A stretch of 64,000 nt of DNA from Streptomyces sp. TLI_146 (GTDB lineage: Bacteria > Actinomycetota > Actinomycetes > Streptomycetales > Streptomycetaceae): assembly GCF_002846415.1 (NCBI RefSeq), contig NZ_PJMX01000001.1:4526001-4590000 (forward strand). The letters are read 5' to 3'. Both the position numbers and the translations under genes were made by a program. Below the pieces are notes generated by a model that was not told the DNA's origin, did not search any database, and saw only the letters and a program-made list of their open reading frames with translations. Of this stretch, positions 25,673 to 34,333 are shown one piece after another. The first letter of the stretch is position 1; each line of letters begins with the position of its first letter.

Positions 25673-26509
25673 ATGGCACGAGCGGAGAACAAGGTAACGG
25701 CAGGTCCGGCATCCCGGATGGTCGCCGAGATGGCGCGGCGGCTGCGTCTGCGGCGGGGCTGGACTCAGGAGCAGACAGGCCATGAATTGGGTTTCTCGGC
25801 GGCGGCGGTGAGCGCCATGGAAACGCTCGCCCAGCCCGCGAGCGATCAGATGCTGGTGAAACTGGAGGAGGTGCTCGGCGAGGGCCTGGAGTTCTTCGAG
25901 GGCTCCCGGAAGTACGTACGCCTGGAGAAGTACCCGGAGCAGTTCCAGAACTACTCGCTGCTGGAGCAGGAGGCGGTGGTGCTGCGGCTGTACGCCACGC
26001 TCGTCATCCACGGTCTGTTCCAGACCGAGGAGTACGCGCGGGCGCTGATCGGGGGCGGCTATCCGCCGCTGGCCGAGGAGAGGGTGGAGCAGCTGGTCGA
26101 GGCGAGGATGGCGCGACGGGCGCTGTTCGAGCGCGAGCCGACCACCCTGATCGAAGTGGTGCTGGAAGAGTCCGTACTGCGGCGGATGATCGGCGACCAG
26201 GGCGTCATGCATGGCCAGTTGCTGCACTTGGCGAAGTGCGCTCAGAGGCGGAACGTGACCCTTCAGGTACTGCCTTTGGACTGCGGGGCGAGCGGCGAAC
26301 ACGCGGGCGACCGTGGTGGCATGACCCTCGTGGAGACACCGGAGCACGACCACCTCGTCTACCTGGAGCCCCAGGACGAAAGCCTGTTGATCTCCGACCC
26401 CGCAAAGGTGAGTACGTACGCCCAGCGTTATGCGAAGATCCGGGCACAGGCCCTGGGTCCTCGTGAATCGCTGGACCTCATCGAGCGGTTGGCAGGAGAG
26501 CACACATGA
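25673..26509 (+). CDS. XRE family regulator with DUF5753 domain
   Basis: 278 residues. N-terminal helix-turn-helix (ARRLRLRRGWTQEQTGHELGFSAAAVSAMET) and a C-terminal DUF5753 domain (QNYSLLEQEAVVLRLYATLVIHGLFQTEEYARAL ... EARMARRALFERE). This combination is the large Streptomyces family whose partner is a small DUF397 protein, here directly downstream with ATGA overlap. Such pairs are thought to act as regulator and partner, some in development or toxin-antitoxin-like control. ATG at 25673; TTG at 25649 is inside the iteron region and unlikely. The whole gene group 25.4-26.8 kb has a lower GC content at its left end. Confidence 0.92.
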   Translation: MARAENKVTAGPASRMVAEMARRLRLRRGWTQEQTGHELGFSAAAVSAMETLAQPASDQMLVKLEEVLGEGLEFFEGSRKYVRLEKYPEQFQNYSLLEQEAVVLRLYATLVIHGLFQTEEYARALIGGGYPPLAEERVEQLVEARMARRALFEREPTTLIEVVLEESVLRRMIGDQGVMHGQLLHLAKCAQRRNVTLQVLPLDCGASGEHAGDRGGMTLVETPEHDHLVYLEPQDESLLISDPAKVSTYAQRYAKIRAQALGPRESLDLIERLAGEHT

Positions 26510-26802
26510 GCAACACCCTGCGGTGGTTCAAGTCCAGCTACAGCAGCGACAGTGGCGGCGAGTGCGTCGAAGTGGCCTTCGACTGGCGCAAGTCCTCGTA
26601 CAGCAACGCCAGCGGTGGCAACTGCGTCGAGGTAGCGGTCGAGTGGCACAAGTCTTCATACAGCAGCTCCAGCGGCGGCGAGTGCGTCGAGATCGCCACC
26701 TGCCCCCACGCCGTCCACGTCCGCGACAGCAAGCTCACCGACGGCCCGGTCTTCGCGGTCGCCCCGACCGCCTGGGCTCAGTTCGTCGGGTGGGCCGCCT
26801 GA
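26506..26802 (+). CDS. DUF397 protein with a triplicated N-terminal motif
   Basis: 98 residues, coupled to the XRE gene by ATGA. DUF397 proteins normally show one W-x-KSSYS-x-GG-x-CVEVA motif then VxVRDSK and W-x-x-F. Here the first motif is present three times in exact 20-residue (60-bp) steps: WFKSSYSSDSGGECVEVA, WRKSSYSNASGGNCVEVA and WHKSSYSSSSGGECVEIA, at residues 7, 27 and 47, then HVRDSKLTDGPVF and WAQF. So this is a normal DUF397 with two extra repeat units. It converges on the DUF4239 gene with a 25-bp overlap. Confidence 0.92.
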   Translation: MSNTLRWFKSSYSSDSGGECVEVAFDWRKSSYSNASGGNCVEVAVEWHKSSYSSSSGGECVEIATCPHAVHVRDSKLTDGPVFAVAPTAWAQFVGWAA

Positions 26803-27566
26803 GCGGCGGTCACGCTCGGGACGAGTTCGCGGAACGGGTCCGCCGACTCCGTACCCGACCTGCCGAACGGCGCGTCGAAGCTCCAGACCAGGAACAGCAG
26901 GAAGACGATCAGGCCGCTGAAGATCCCGGCGAGCAGCAACTCCCTCGCCGAGCGGCGGATCTGGAGCGTGAAGATCAGGCCGATCGTCACCACGGCCCCG
27001 GCGACGAGGCCGAACCAGACGACCCCCGGCAGCGTGGAACCGGCGCTGTCGAGCCGCGTGTGCCGGGCGTCGTCGGCGGTGGCGATCTGGTCGAGCAGCG
27101 GCTGATAGGCCTGCGCCTGGAGGTCGTTGGCGGGTGCGCGGTGGGTGACGTCGGTGCGTACGGCGGCGAGCAGCGCGGCCCCGTCCGGCGACGGCTCCTG
27201 GCCCTGGACCAGTAGGGGCCACTCGGCCGACACGGTGTGGGCGGCGTACGCACCGATCTCGTTGCGGATGCGGTCGCGTACGGCGGGCGGGTACACGTCG
27301 ACCCGCTGGCCGACCTCGTACAGCGCCTGGGCCTCGCGCTGCACGGAGTCCTCGGCCGCGCCGCGCGCCTCCCAGACGCCCGCGATCGCGAGGCCGAGCA
27401 CGATGGCGTACACGACGCCGACCATCATCACCATGTACTCGATGACGTCGGGCGTCTCACTGGGGTCCTCGGCGTCCGCGACGCGGCGGTGGCGCAGCAC
27501 GGTGACGGTGAGGACGACGGCGCAGACGAGCACCAACGCGGCGAGGAGTACTAGCCATTGCGACAC
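26778..27566 (-). CDS. DUF4239 membrane protein (bestrophin-like)
   Basis: 262 residues from GTG at 27566, with GGAG seven bases ahead. Helices: 3-24 (WLVLLAALVLVCAVVLTVTV), 45-65 (VIEYMVMMVGVVYAIVLGLAI), and two near the C-terminus (about 180-200 and 210-230, VVWFGLVAGAVVTIGLIFTL and LLLAGIFSGLIVFLLFLVW), with a helical soluble segment between. This is the DUF4239 pattern, 4TM proteins of unknown function. The first bases overlap the end of the small Pro-rich gene upstream, so the two are likely cotranscribed. Confidence 0.85.
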   Translation of the reverse strand: MSQWLVLLAALVLVCAVVLTVTVLRHRRVADAEDPSETPDVIEYMVMMVGVVYAIVLGLAIAGVWEARGAAEDSVQREAQALYEVGQRVDVYPPAVRDRIRNEIGAYAAHTVSAEWPLLVQGQEPSPDGAALLAAVRTDVTHRAPANDLQAQAYQPLLDQIATADDARHTRLDSAGSTLPGVVWFGLVAGAVVTIGLIFTLQIRRSARELLLAGIFSGLIVFLLFLVWSFDAPFGRSGTESADPFRELVPSVTAAQAAHPTN

Positions 27567-28018
27567 GGGCGGGCTCCGGAACGGGATCGGGGGCGGAGGA
27601 TGGCGGCGGCCAGGACGGCGGGCGTGGTGACGACGAGCATCAGCGTGACCGTGGAGAAACCGGCGGGGGCCGGGCGTTCGTGGGCGGTGGAGCGGTAGGG
27701 GTGCGCGAGGTGGTGCACGGCCGCGTGGGCGCGGGGCTTCGCGGCGGGGTGCGGCGCGGGCACCACGGGTACCTCCGGGCGCCGCACCGGGTCCGGCGGG
27801 CGCGGGCGGGACGTCGGTACACCGATCTCGGGCGGGGGCACGGCACCGGGGCGCTCGCGGCCCGGCCGCACCACGGGAGGCGCGGCCGGTGCGGGCGCGG
27901 CCGCCCTCGGCGGGACGGGGCCCACCGGGCACTGCCCGGTGCCCGCGTACAGCTGCGCGGCGAGCGGGTTCAGTGCCACGGTGGCGCCGAGGCAGAGGAG
28001 CAGCTGACGGGTGATCAC
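27551..28018 (-). CDS. Small Pro-rich membrane-anchored protein
   Basis: 155 residues from GTG at 28018: a hydrophobic start (ITRQLLLCLGATVALNPLAAQLYAG) that could be a signal peptide or anchor, a Pro/Arg-rich middle with many PPP-like stretches, and a C-terminal hydrophobic helix (FSTVTLMLVVTTPAVLAAAIL) with a basic tail. Third codon positions are nearly all G or C, which supports coding. The stop overlaps the DUF4239 start by 16 bp. The start lacks a clear ribosome binding site. No family recognised. Its start is 117 bp from the divergent kinase gene. Confidence 0.6.
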   Translation of the reverse strand: MITRQLLLCLGATVALNPLAAQLYAGTGQCPVGPVPPRAAAPAPAAPPVVRPGRERPGAVPPPEIGVPTSRPRPPDPVRRPEVPVVPAPHPAAKPRAHAAVHHLAHPYRSTAHERPAPAGFSTVTLMLVVTTPAVLAAAILRPRSRSGARPCRNG

Positions 28019-28135
28019 GCCTGGCAGAACGATCACTTGCCCCCCGCGATACGGCCTGCGACCCGCGAAGCCCCCTGGCGGCGACCCCGCCCGATTCACC
28101 TGCCGCGCCCACCCCCGCTGTGCCACGATCCCGTC

Positions 28136-29974
28136 ATGGAGGATCTGGCGGCGGGGGACCCGTCCCATATCGGTCCGTTCCGGCTGCTCGGAAGGCTCGG
28201 CGCCGGGGGGATGGGGCGGGTGTACCTGGCCCGGTCGGCGGGCGGGCGCACGGTCGCGGTCAAGCTCGTGCGGGAGCCCTACGCGCACCGGAGCGAGTTC
28301 CGCGCCCGGTTCGCCCGTGAGGTGGCGGCCGCGCGGCGCGTGGGCGGCGAGTGGACCGCGCACGTCCTCGACGCGGACGTGGACGCCGAGATCCCGTGGG
28401 TCGCGACCGCGTACGTGGCCGGGCCCAGCCTCCAGGACGTCGTGGGGCGGGACTTCGGGCCGCTGCCCGAGCCGTCGCTGCTGGTGCTCGCCAACCGGCT
28501 CGCGCTCGCGCTGGAGGCCGTGCACGGCGCGGGGCTCGTCCACCGCGACCTGAAGCCGTCCAACGTCCTGCTGGCCGTCGACGGGCCGCGCCTCATCGAC
28601 TTCGGGATCACACGCGCGCTGGACGCGATGGAGGAGACCGCGCTGACGGACACGGGCGTCGTGCTCGGGTCGCCGGGGTTCATGTCGCCGGAGCAGCTGC
28701 GCGGTGAGCGGGTCACCGAGGCGAGCGACGTGTTCTGCCTGGGGGCGGTGCTGGCGTACGCGGCGACCGGGCGGCCCCCGTTCGAGATGCCCGACGGCGG
28801 CCTCGCGGGGCTGATGTTCCGCATCGCGTACGAGGAGCCGGACCTGACGGGCGTGCCCGCCGCGCTGCTCCCGCTCGTACGGGACTGTCTGCACAAGGAT
28901 CCCGACCGGCGGCCCGCACCCCGGCTGATCGCCGTGCGAACGGCGGGCGACCTGCCCGCCCACGGGTGGCTGCCCGCCGGCCTGCTCGCCCAACTGGCCC
29001 GGCACAGCGCCCAGTTGCTGGACGCCGACATCCCGCGTACGACCGTGCGGGCCCCGGCCTACCGGCCGCCGGTCCCGGAGCACGTCAACCTCCGCAACGA
29101 TGCGCCGCCGCGCCCGGGGACCGCCGAGTCCGCCGCGCCCTACGGCCCGGCGCTCCGCCGACGGCGCCGCCGCGCCACCCTCGCGGCGCTCGGCGCGCTC
29201 GGCGCCGTCCTGCTCGCCGCCCTCGGCTGGTCCGTGAAGCTCGCCCTCGACGACGGCTCCGGCGACTCCCCCGGGGGGTCGAACTCGCCCAACTCTTCCG
29301 CTTCCACGCCCTTCTCGTTCGACGGCGCCTGGGAGGGCAGCATGAAGAGCTACCGCATCCGACTCGTCGTCGCGGAGGAGGGGAGCGGCGACAAGTCCCG
29401 GATCACTCTGCTCGACGACCACCGGATGTGCGGCGGGCTGATGACGGTCGCCAGTCGGACACCCGGCAAGGTCGAACTGACCTCCGCGGACACCCGGGAG
29501 AAGGAGATCGACGCGTACGGGGAGGAGGCCAAGGCCTGCCCGGTGCTGCCGCCCCAGACCCTGCAACCCGGCATGGACGGATATCTCGCCTGGTCCGCCG
29601 GGTCGGACTACATCGCGGCCCTCACCCGCGCCGCCGACGGCCCCTCCGCCGTCCCCGCCCAGTACCTCGGAACCTGGAAGGCGAAGGTGCCGACGGCGGC
29701 CAGCACGTACACCGCCACCATCGCCCAGGGGAGGATCGGGGGGCGGCTGGCCCGGCTCGAACGCGTCACGAGCGGCAGGACCTGCGTCTGGACGGCGCTG
29801 CTGGTCAAGGCGAACAGCTATCGGCTCACCCTCGCCCCCTACGAGCCGATCAGCACCGGCACGGGGGCGGGCTGCTCGAACGGGTTCGTGCACGAGTACG
29901 TCTTCGTGGGCGACGGCACCCTGAAGCTGCACTACCCCGACGGCGAGGGGATCGACGTGACGTTCACCCGGTGA
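28136..29974 (+). CDS. Membrane Ser/Thr protein kinase (PknB-like) 2
   Basis: 612 residues, paralogue of the kinase at 23286. Kinase domain about 14-275: GAGGMG at 22-27, Lys43, HRDLKPSN from 136, DFG at 155-157, SPEQ. One membrane helix at about 347-368 (ATLAALGALGAVLLAALGW). The outside part has two related units, each with a GxW signature (FDGAWEGS and YLGTWKA), four Cys, and ends with GIDVTFTR. The first kinase has one such unit. Starts at ATG 28136 behind a weak binding site. A short GC hairpin with T-rich tail follows the stop, then repeat locus d. Confidence 0.93.
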   Translation: MEDLAAGDPSHIGPFRLLGRLGAGGMGRVYLARSAGGRTVAVKLVREPYAHRSEFRARFAREVAAARRVGGEWTAHVLDADVDAEIPWVATAYVAGPSLQDVVGRDFGPLPEPSLLVLANRLALALEAVHGAGLVHRDLKPSNVLLAVDGPRLIDFGITRALDAMEETALTDTGVVLGSPGFMSPEQLRGERVTEASDVFCLGAVLAYAATGRPPFEMPDGGLAGLMFRIAYEEPDLTGVPAALLPLVRDCLHKDPDRRPAPRLIAVRTAGDLPAHGWLPAGLLAQLARHSAQLLDADIPRTTVRAPAYRPPVPEHVNLRNDAPPRPGTAESAAPYGPALRRRRRRATLAALGALGAVLLAALGWSVKLALDDGSGDSPGGSNSPNSSASTPFSFDGAWEGSMKSYRIRLVVAEEGSGDKSRITLLDDHRMCGGLMTVASRTPGKVELTSADTREKEIDAYGEEAKACPVLPPQTLQPGMDGYLAWSAGSDYIAALTRAADGPSAVPAQYLGTWKAKVPTAASTYTATIAQGRIGGRLARLERVTSGRTCVWTALLVKANSYRLTLAPYEPISTGTGAGCSNGFVHEYVFVGDGTLKLHYPDGEGIDVTFTR

Positions 29975-29981
29975 TCCGCCT

Positions 29982-30000
29982 GGGCCCGAAGGGCCCTTCT
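29982..30000 (+). terminator. Probable terminator of kinase 2
   Basis: GGGCCC-GAA-GGGCCC stem followed by TTCT, 8 bp after the kinase stop. Confidence 0.6.
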
Positions 30001-30087
30001 AGGGGCGCGGGGAACTGCGCGAGCAACCCAGCACGGTCCGCAGCCGGCCGGGGGGGTTCCAAGGGCGCGGGGAACCGCGCCCTCAGC
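29998..30087. repeat. Palindromic repeat family, locus d
   Basis: A perfect right-facing core at 30001-30020 and a degenerate one (18 of 20) at 30061-30080, 60 bp apart, between the convergent kinase and purA genes. No left arm is present. Confidence 0.85.
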
Positions 30088-30109
30088 CCCCCGACCGGGA
30101 GCCGGATCC

Positions 30110-31393
30110 CTACAGGAACGAGTTGATCTCGATCGTCTCGGTCCGGCCGGGGCCGACGCCGATCGCGGAGATCGGCGCGCCCGACATCTCCTCCAGCGCC
30201 TTCACGTACGCCTGCGCGTTCTTCGGCAGGTCGGAGAAGGTCTGGGCCTTGGTGATGTCCTCGGACCAGCCCGGCAGCATCTCGTAGATCGGCTTCGCGT
30301 GGTGGAAGTCGGTCTGGGAGTACGGGAGCTCCTCGACGCGCTTGCCGTCGATCTCGTACGCCACGCAGACGGGGATCTGCTCCCAGCCGGTCAGGACGTC
30401 CAGCTTGGTGAGGAAGAAGTCCGTCAGACCGTTGACCCGGGTCGCGTAACGGGCGATCACCGCGTCGAACCAGCCGCAGCGGCGGTCACGGCCGGTGGTC
30501 ACACCGCGCTCGCCGCCGATGCGGCGCAGGTCCTCGCCGTCCTGGTCGAACAGCTCGGTCGGGAACGGGCCCGCGCCGACGCGCGTCGTGTAGGCCTTGA
30601 GGATGCCGATCACGCGGCTGATCTTCGTGGGGCCCACGCCCGCACCCGTGCAGGCGCCGCCCGCGGTCGGGTTCGACGAGGTCACGAAGGGGTACGTGCC
30701 GTGGTCGACGTCCAGGAGCGTGCCCTGACCGCCCTCGAAGAGGACGACCTTGCCGTCGTCGATCGCGTCGTTGAGGATCAGCGTCGTGTCGGCCACGAAC
30801 GGCTTGATCTGCTCCGCGTACTGGAGCATCTCCTCGACGATCTTCTCGGACTCGATCGCGCGCCGGTTGAAGACCTTGGCCAGGAGCTGGTTCTTGGACT
30901 CGAGCGCCGCCTCGACCTTCTGCATCAGGATCGACTCGTCGTACAGGTCCTGGACGCGGATGCCCACGCGGTTGATCTTGTCCGCGTAGGTCGGTCCGAT
31001 GCCGCGACCGGTGGTGCCGATCTTGCGGGAGCCGAGGAACCGTTCCGTCACCTTGTCGAGGGTGACGTTGTACGGCGTGATCAGGTGAGCGTTACCGCTG
31101 ATGAGCAGCTTGGACGTGTCGACGCCGCGCTCGTTCAGCCCGCTCAGCTCGGAGAGCAGGACCGCCGGGTCGACGACGACTCCGTTGCCGATGACCGGGG
31201 TACACCCCGGCGAGAGGATCCCGGAAGGGAGAAGATGCAGCGCGTACTTCTGGTCGCCGACGACGACCGTGTGGCCGGCGTTGTTGCCGCCCTGGTAGCG
31301 CACTACATAGTCAACGGATCCACCGAGCAGGTCGGTGGCCTTTCCCTTGCCTTCGTCACCCCACTGAGCACCGAGCAGCACAAGTGCGGGCAC
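30110..31393 (-). CDS. purA: Adenylosuccinate synthetase
   Basis: 427 residues, full length. GTP-binding loop QWGDEGKGK at 10-18, GNNAGHTVVV, the IMP-binding IGTTGRGIGPTYADKINRVG, EGGQGTLLDVDHGTYPFVTSSNPTAGG, GVTTGRDRRCGWFD, and the C-terminal ISAIGVGPGR. It joins IMP and aspartate using GTP in the first step to AMP. GTG start at 31393 with GGAAGGGG upstream. Single gene, divergent from the kinase-like gene at 31537; a strong hairpin lies in the shared region. Purine control of expression would be expected but no riboswitch is seen. Confidence 0.97.
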   Translation of the reverse strand: MPALVLLGAQWGDEGKGKATDLLGGSVDYVVRYQGGNNAGHTVVVGDQKYALHLLPSGILSPGCTPVIGNGVVVDPAVLLSELSGLNERGVDTSKLLISGNAHLITPYNVTLDKVTERFLGSRKIGTTGRGIGPTYADKINRVGIRVQDLYDESILMQKVEAALESKNQLLAKVFNRRAIESEKIVEEMLQYAEQIKPFVADTTLILNDAIDDGKVVLFEGGQGTLLDVDHGTYPFVTSSNPTAGGACTGAGVGPTKISRVIGILKAYTTRVGAGPFPTELFDQDGEDLRRIGGERGVTTGRDRRCGWFDAVIARYATRVNGLTDFFLTKLDVLTGWEQIPVCVAYEIDGKRVEELPYSQTDFHHAKPIYEMLPGWSEDITKAQTFSDLPKNAQAYVKALEEMSGAPISAIGVGPGRTETIEINSFL

Positions 31394-31474
31394 AGGCGTA
31401 CACCCCTTCCGGGCGGGGCATGTCCAAGGTCAGGGGCTTGTCGCCGCCTCACCAATGTGCCCCGGAATAGACGA

Positions 31475-31502
31475 AGCCCCTGGCGCAATAGCGCAAGGGG
31501 CT
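31475..31502. other. Strong hairpin in the purA upstream region
   Basis: 12-bp stem (AGCCCCTGGCGC / GCGCAAGGGGCT, one mismatch) with loop AATA, between the divergent purA and kinase-like starts. It could be a leader hairpin of either gene or a protein site. Confidence 0.5.
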
Positions 31503-31536
31503 CTTGCACAAAGATGCTACCCGAGGAAGGACCGAA

Positions 31537-32352
31537 GTGTCGGCTGCCGACCAGCTACTGGTGGTCATCGACCCGGTCGCCCGCCGTATCGACGGCGAGT
31601 CCGTACGGATCGCGAAAGATGTGCTGTGTGCCGGTGCACAGGCGAAAATATGCTGGCCGGAGGGGGTGGAGGAGTTCTCCCGCGCCCTCGCCCGAAGGGG
31701 TTCCCGGCGGCCTGTGGTGGTCGGCGACGACCGGGCGCTGCTACGTACTGTGACATTGCTGCTGCGGGAACGTGATGTCTGCCCTCCCGCCGTGGCGATG
31801 GTGCCCGTGGGCACCGCCCCTCTGCTGGAACTCGCCAGGTCACTGGGGGTGCCGACGGGGGCGGTGGCGGCGGCGCGGGCGGTCCTGGACGGGGCGCCGC
31901 GCCGGCTCGACCTGCTGGTGGACGACAGCGGGGGCGTGGTCCTGGGCGATCTGTGCATCCCGGCCGCGCCGCCGGTGGCGCGGACCGCCGTGCCCACGGT
32001 CTGGGGTACGTGCCGTTCCCTCGTACGCACGCTGGTGCGGGCACCCGTGCCGCTGGCTGTCGCCCACCGGTTGCGGGTGCGGGTCGAGGCGGACGGGGTG
32101 CTCCTGTCCGACCTCGACCGTCCGGTCGCGGGGGTGTCGGTCGGGTCGGGGGACGGGGTGGCGCATGTGGTGGTGTCCCCGGGGCTCGGGGTGCCGGGGG
32201 TTCGGGCGCGGGCCCGGACGGTGACGGTGTCGGGGGACGGGTTCCGGTACCGGGCGGGGGAGGTGGTCGGGGGGCCGGTCCGCACACGAACATGGACGGC
32301 GGGAACGTGGACCCTGACACTGCCGCCGCCCCCCACGCCGCCGGTTCCCTGA
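31537..32352 (+). CDS. Diacylglycerol-kinase-like protein with degenerate active site
   Basis: 271 residues from GTG at 31537 behind GGAAGGA. The frame follows the DAGK catalytic fold: LLVVIDPVARRIDG at the start (usually NP.SG), RRPVVVGDDRALLRTVTLL where the nucleotide motif GGDGT is expected, and AVAMVPVGTAPLLELARSLGVP where PxGTxND-x-AR is expected. Both key motifs are altered, so phosphotransfer is doubtful. The C-terminal half (LLVDDSGGVVLGDL ... RVRVEADGVLLSDL) fits the second DAGK domain. It may be a lipid-binding or regulatory relative. Ends at repeat locus e. Confidence 0.75.
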   Translation: MSAADQLLVVIDPVARRIDGESVRIAKDVLCAGAQAKICWPEGVEEFSRALARRGSRRPVVVGDDRALLRTVTLLLRERDVCPPAVAMVPVGTAPLLELARSLGVPTGAVAAARAVLDGAPRRLDLLVDDSGGVVLGDLCIPAAPPVARTAVPTVWGTCRSLVRTLVRAPVPLAVAHRLRVRVEADGVLLSDLDRPVAGVSVGSGDGVAHVVVSPGLGVPGVRARARTVTVSGDGFRYRAGEVVGGPVRTRTWTAGTWTLTLPPPPTPPVP

Positions 32353-32359
32353 CCCCGGC

Positions 32360-32772
32360 TGGGGCTACGCCCCGGACCCCGTTCGTCTGCGGACCGTAGA
32401 TGGCTGGTCGCGCAGTTCCCCGCGCCCCTGAAAACCCCCGTTCGTCTGCGAACCGTGGACGGCTGATCGCGCAGTTCCCCGCGCCCCTGAAAACCCCCGT
32501 TCGTCTGCGAACCGTGGACGGCTGATCGCGCAGTTCCCCGCGCCCCTGAAAACCCCCGTTCGTCTGCGAACCGTGGACGGCTGATCGCGCAGTTCCCCGC
32601 GCCCCTTGAATGCCGCTGCGCGGCAATCCCCTGGGCGCCCCGGAGGGGCGCTTCCAGGGGCGCGGGGAACTGCGCGACCAGCCCGCCACCGGCCCGCAGA
32701 CGAACACGGGGCCCGGGGCGCAGCCCCCACCCGGCCGCCCGCCAGAGGGCTTTCGGGAAGGGGCGGGGTGGG
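32360..32772. repeat. Palindromic repeat family, locus e (four-copy 59-bp tandem array plus inverted copy)
   Basis: Left-facing cores at 32410, 32469, 32528 and 32587 in exact 59-bp steps, each unit starting GTTCGTCTGCG; units 2 to 4 are identical in the parts I compared. A type-B loop with two small hairpins (TGCCGCTGCGCGGCA and GCGCCCCGGAGGGGCGC) follows, then the right-facing core at 32656-32675 and an outer arm to about 32772. It lies between convergent genes. Confidence 0.92.
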
Positions 32773-32783
32773 GGATCAAAAGG

Positions 32784-34277
32784 TCAGGCCACGAGCTCCC
32801 GCTCCGCCTCCCCCACCCGCTCCCGCATCAGCACCCCCGCCAAAACCGCCGCCACCAACACCCCCACCCCACTCACCGCAAACGTCATGGACATCGACGA
32901 GGTGAAGGCCTCATGGGCCGTCCGCACCAGGACCGGGTCCCCGCCGGCCACGGCCAGCGCGCCGGCGATCGAGTGCCGAGCCCCCTCCGGCGCACCCGAC
33001 GGCATCCGCGCAGCGAACCCGCTCGACAGCATCGACCCCAGGATCGCGATCCCCAGCGCCGTACCCGCCTGCTGGATCGTGTCGTTGAGCGCCGACCCCA
33101 CCCCCGCCTTGTCCGCCGGAATCGTGCCCATCAGCGCCCCGACCGCCGCCGGCATCGCCAGGCCCGCACCGAGGCCGAGCAGGCCGAGGGCGATCGCCGG
33201 GACGGTGAAGCCCGAGGACGCCGTGACCGTGGTCAGCAGGGCGAAGGACGAGGACATCGTCAGCATCCCGGCCACGATCAGCCACCGGTTGCCGAACCGG
33301 GCGGCGAGCTGCGCCCCCGCCGTGTTGCCGACCAGCGCCGTCACCGCCAGCGGCACGAACGCCAGACCCGCCTTGACCGGCGAGTAGCCCAGGACGAACT
33401 GGAGGTACTGGGTGAGGACGAGCAGCAGCCCGCCCGTACCGATCTGGACGAGCGCCAGCGACACCGAACCGCCGCTGAAGTTGCGGTGCTTGAACAGGAC
33501 CAGCGGCACCATCGGCGCGGAGGTGACGTTCTCCCAGACCACGAAACCGGCGAGGGCGACGACCGCGACCGCGAGCGTGACCAGCGAGCGGGCCCCGAAC
33601 GCGCCGTGCTGCGGGATCTCGATGATCCACCAGATCAGCGCGGTCATCCCCGCCGCCGACAGCACCGCGCCCAGCGGGTCCGGCTTCTGCCACGGCGCCT
33701 TCGACTCCGGCATGAGCAGCAGACCCGCGAGGATCGCCAGCGCCACGACCGGGATGTTGATGAAGAAGATCGAGTGCCAGGAGAAGTGGTCGATCAGTAC
33801 GCCGCCCAGCACCGGGCTGCCGACCAGACCGAGCATCGACACCGAACCCCACGCCGCCATCGCCTTGCCGCGCTCCTCCTCGTCGAAGACGGTGATGAGG
33901 ATGGAGAGGGTCGAGGGCATGATCAGCGCACCGCCCACGCCCATCGCGACCCGTACGGCTATGACCTCGCCGGGGTTCGTGCAGAACACCGCCGCCAGCG
34001 ACGCCGCCCCGAAGAGCAGCAGGCCGATGATCATCACCTTGCGGCGGCCGAAGCGGTCACCGAGGCTGCCGGAGGTGAGCAGCAGGCCCGCGAACACCAG
34101 GATGTAGGAGTCGAGGATCCACTGCGTGTCCTGGGCGCTCGCGCCGAGGTCCGCCGTCATCGACGGCACCGCCACCGTCAGCGCCATGCTGTCGATCACC
34201 AGCACCAGCGAGCTGAGGCACAGCACGATCAGGATCCACCAGCGGCGTGGATCGCGGGTCTCCCTGCGGGTCTCCAT
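32784..34277 (-). CDS. MFS transporter, DHA2 (14-helix drug/proton antiporter) family
   Basis: 497 residues with about 14 membrane helices. Motif A is LTSGSLGDRFGRRKVM (about 65-80), motif C is SVSMLGLVGSPVLGGVLIDHFSW, and the first helix carries LVLVIDSMALTVAVPSM, all standard for DHA2 exporters such as QacA-like pumps. ATG at 34277 follows GAGAGGAAG. It is divergent from a TetR regulator with 135 bp between starts and two palindromic operator candidates, the usual drug-inducible pair. Substrate cannot be read from sequence. Confidence 0.94.
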   Translation of the reverse strand: METRRETRDPRRWWILIVLCLSSLVLVIDSMALTVAVPSMTADLGASAQDTQWILDSYILVFAGLLLTSGSLGDRFGRRKVMIIGLLLFGAASLAAVFCTNPGEVIAVRVAMGVGGALIMPSTLSILITVFDEEERGKAMAAWGSVSMLGLVGSPVLGGVLIDHFSWHSIFFINIPVVALAILAGLLLMPESKAPWQKPDPLGAVLSAAGMTALIWWIIEIPQHGAFGARSLVTLAVAVVALAGFVVWENVTSAPMVPLVLFKHRNFSGGSVSLALVQIGTGGLLLVLTQYLQFVLGYSPVKAGLAFVPLAVTALVGNTAGAQLAARFGNRWLIVAGMLTMSSSFALLTTVTASSGFTVPAIALGLLGLGAGLAMPAAVGALMGTIPADKAGVGSALNDTIQQAGTALGIAILGSMLSSGFAARMPSGAPEGARHSIAGALAVAGGDPVLVRTAHEAFTSSMSMTFAVSGVGVLVAAVLAGVLMRERVGEAERELVA

Positions 34278-34333
34278 GGGTTCTTCCTCTCGGCTGCGCA
34301 CATCGTTCCGTCGATGCGCACACTGTACGCAGA

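Noticed and set aside
32381..32606. Possible CRISPR array
   Set aside because: Units are 59 bp and nearly identical throughout, with no variable spacers and no cas genes.
32365..32730. Long open frames with peptides such as GARGTARSAVHGSQTN in tandem
   Set aside because: They are the translation of the 59-bp DNA repeats and hairpin arms, shift frame between units, and lack a binding site. The same false peptides arise at loci b, c, f, g, h and i.
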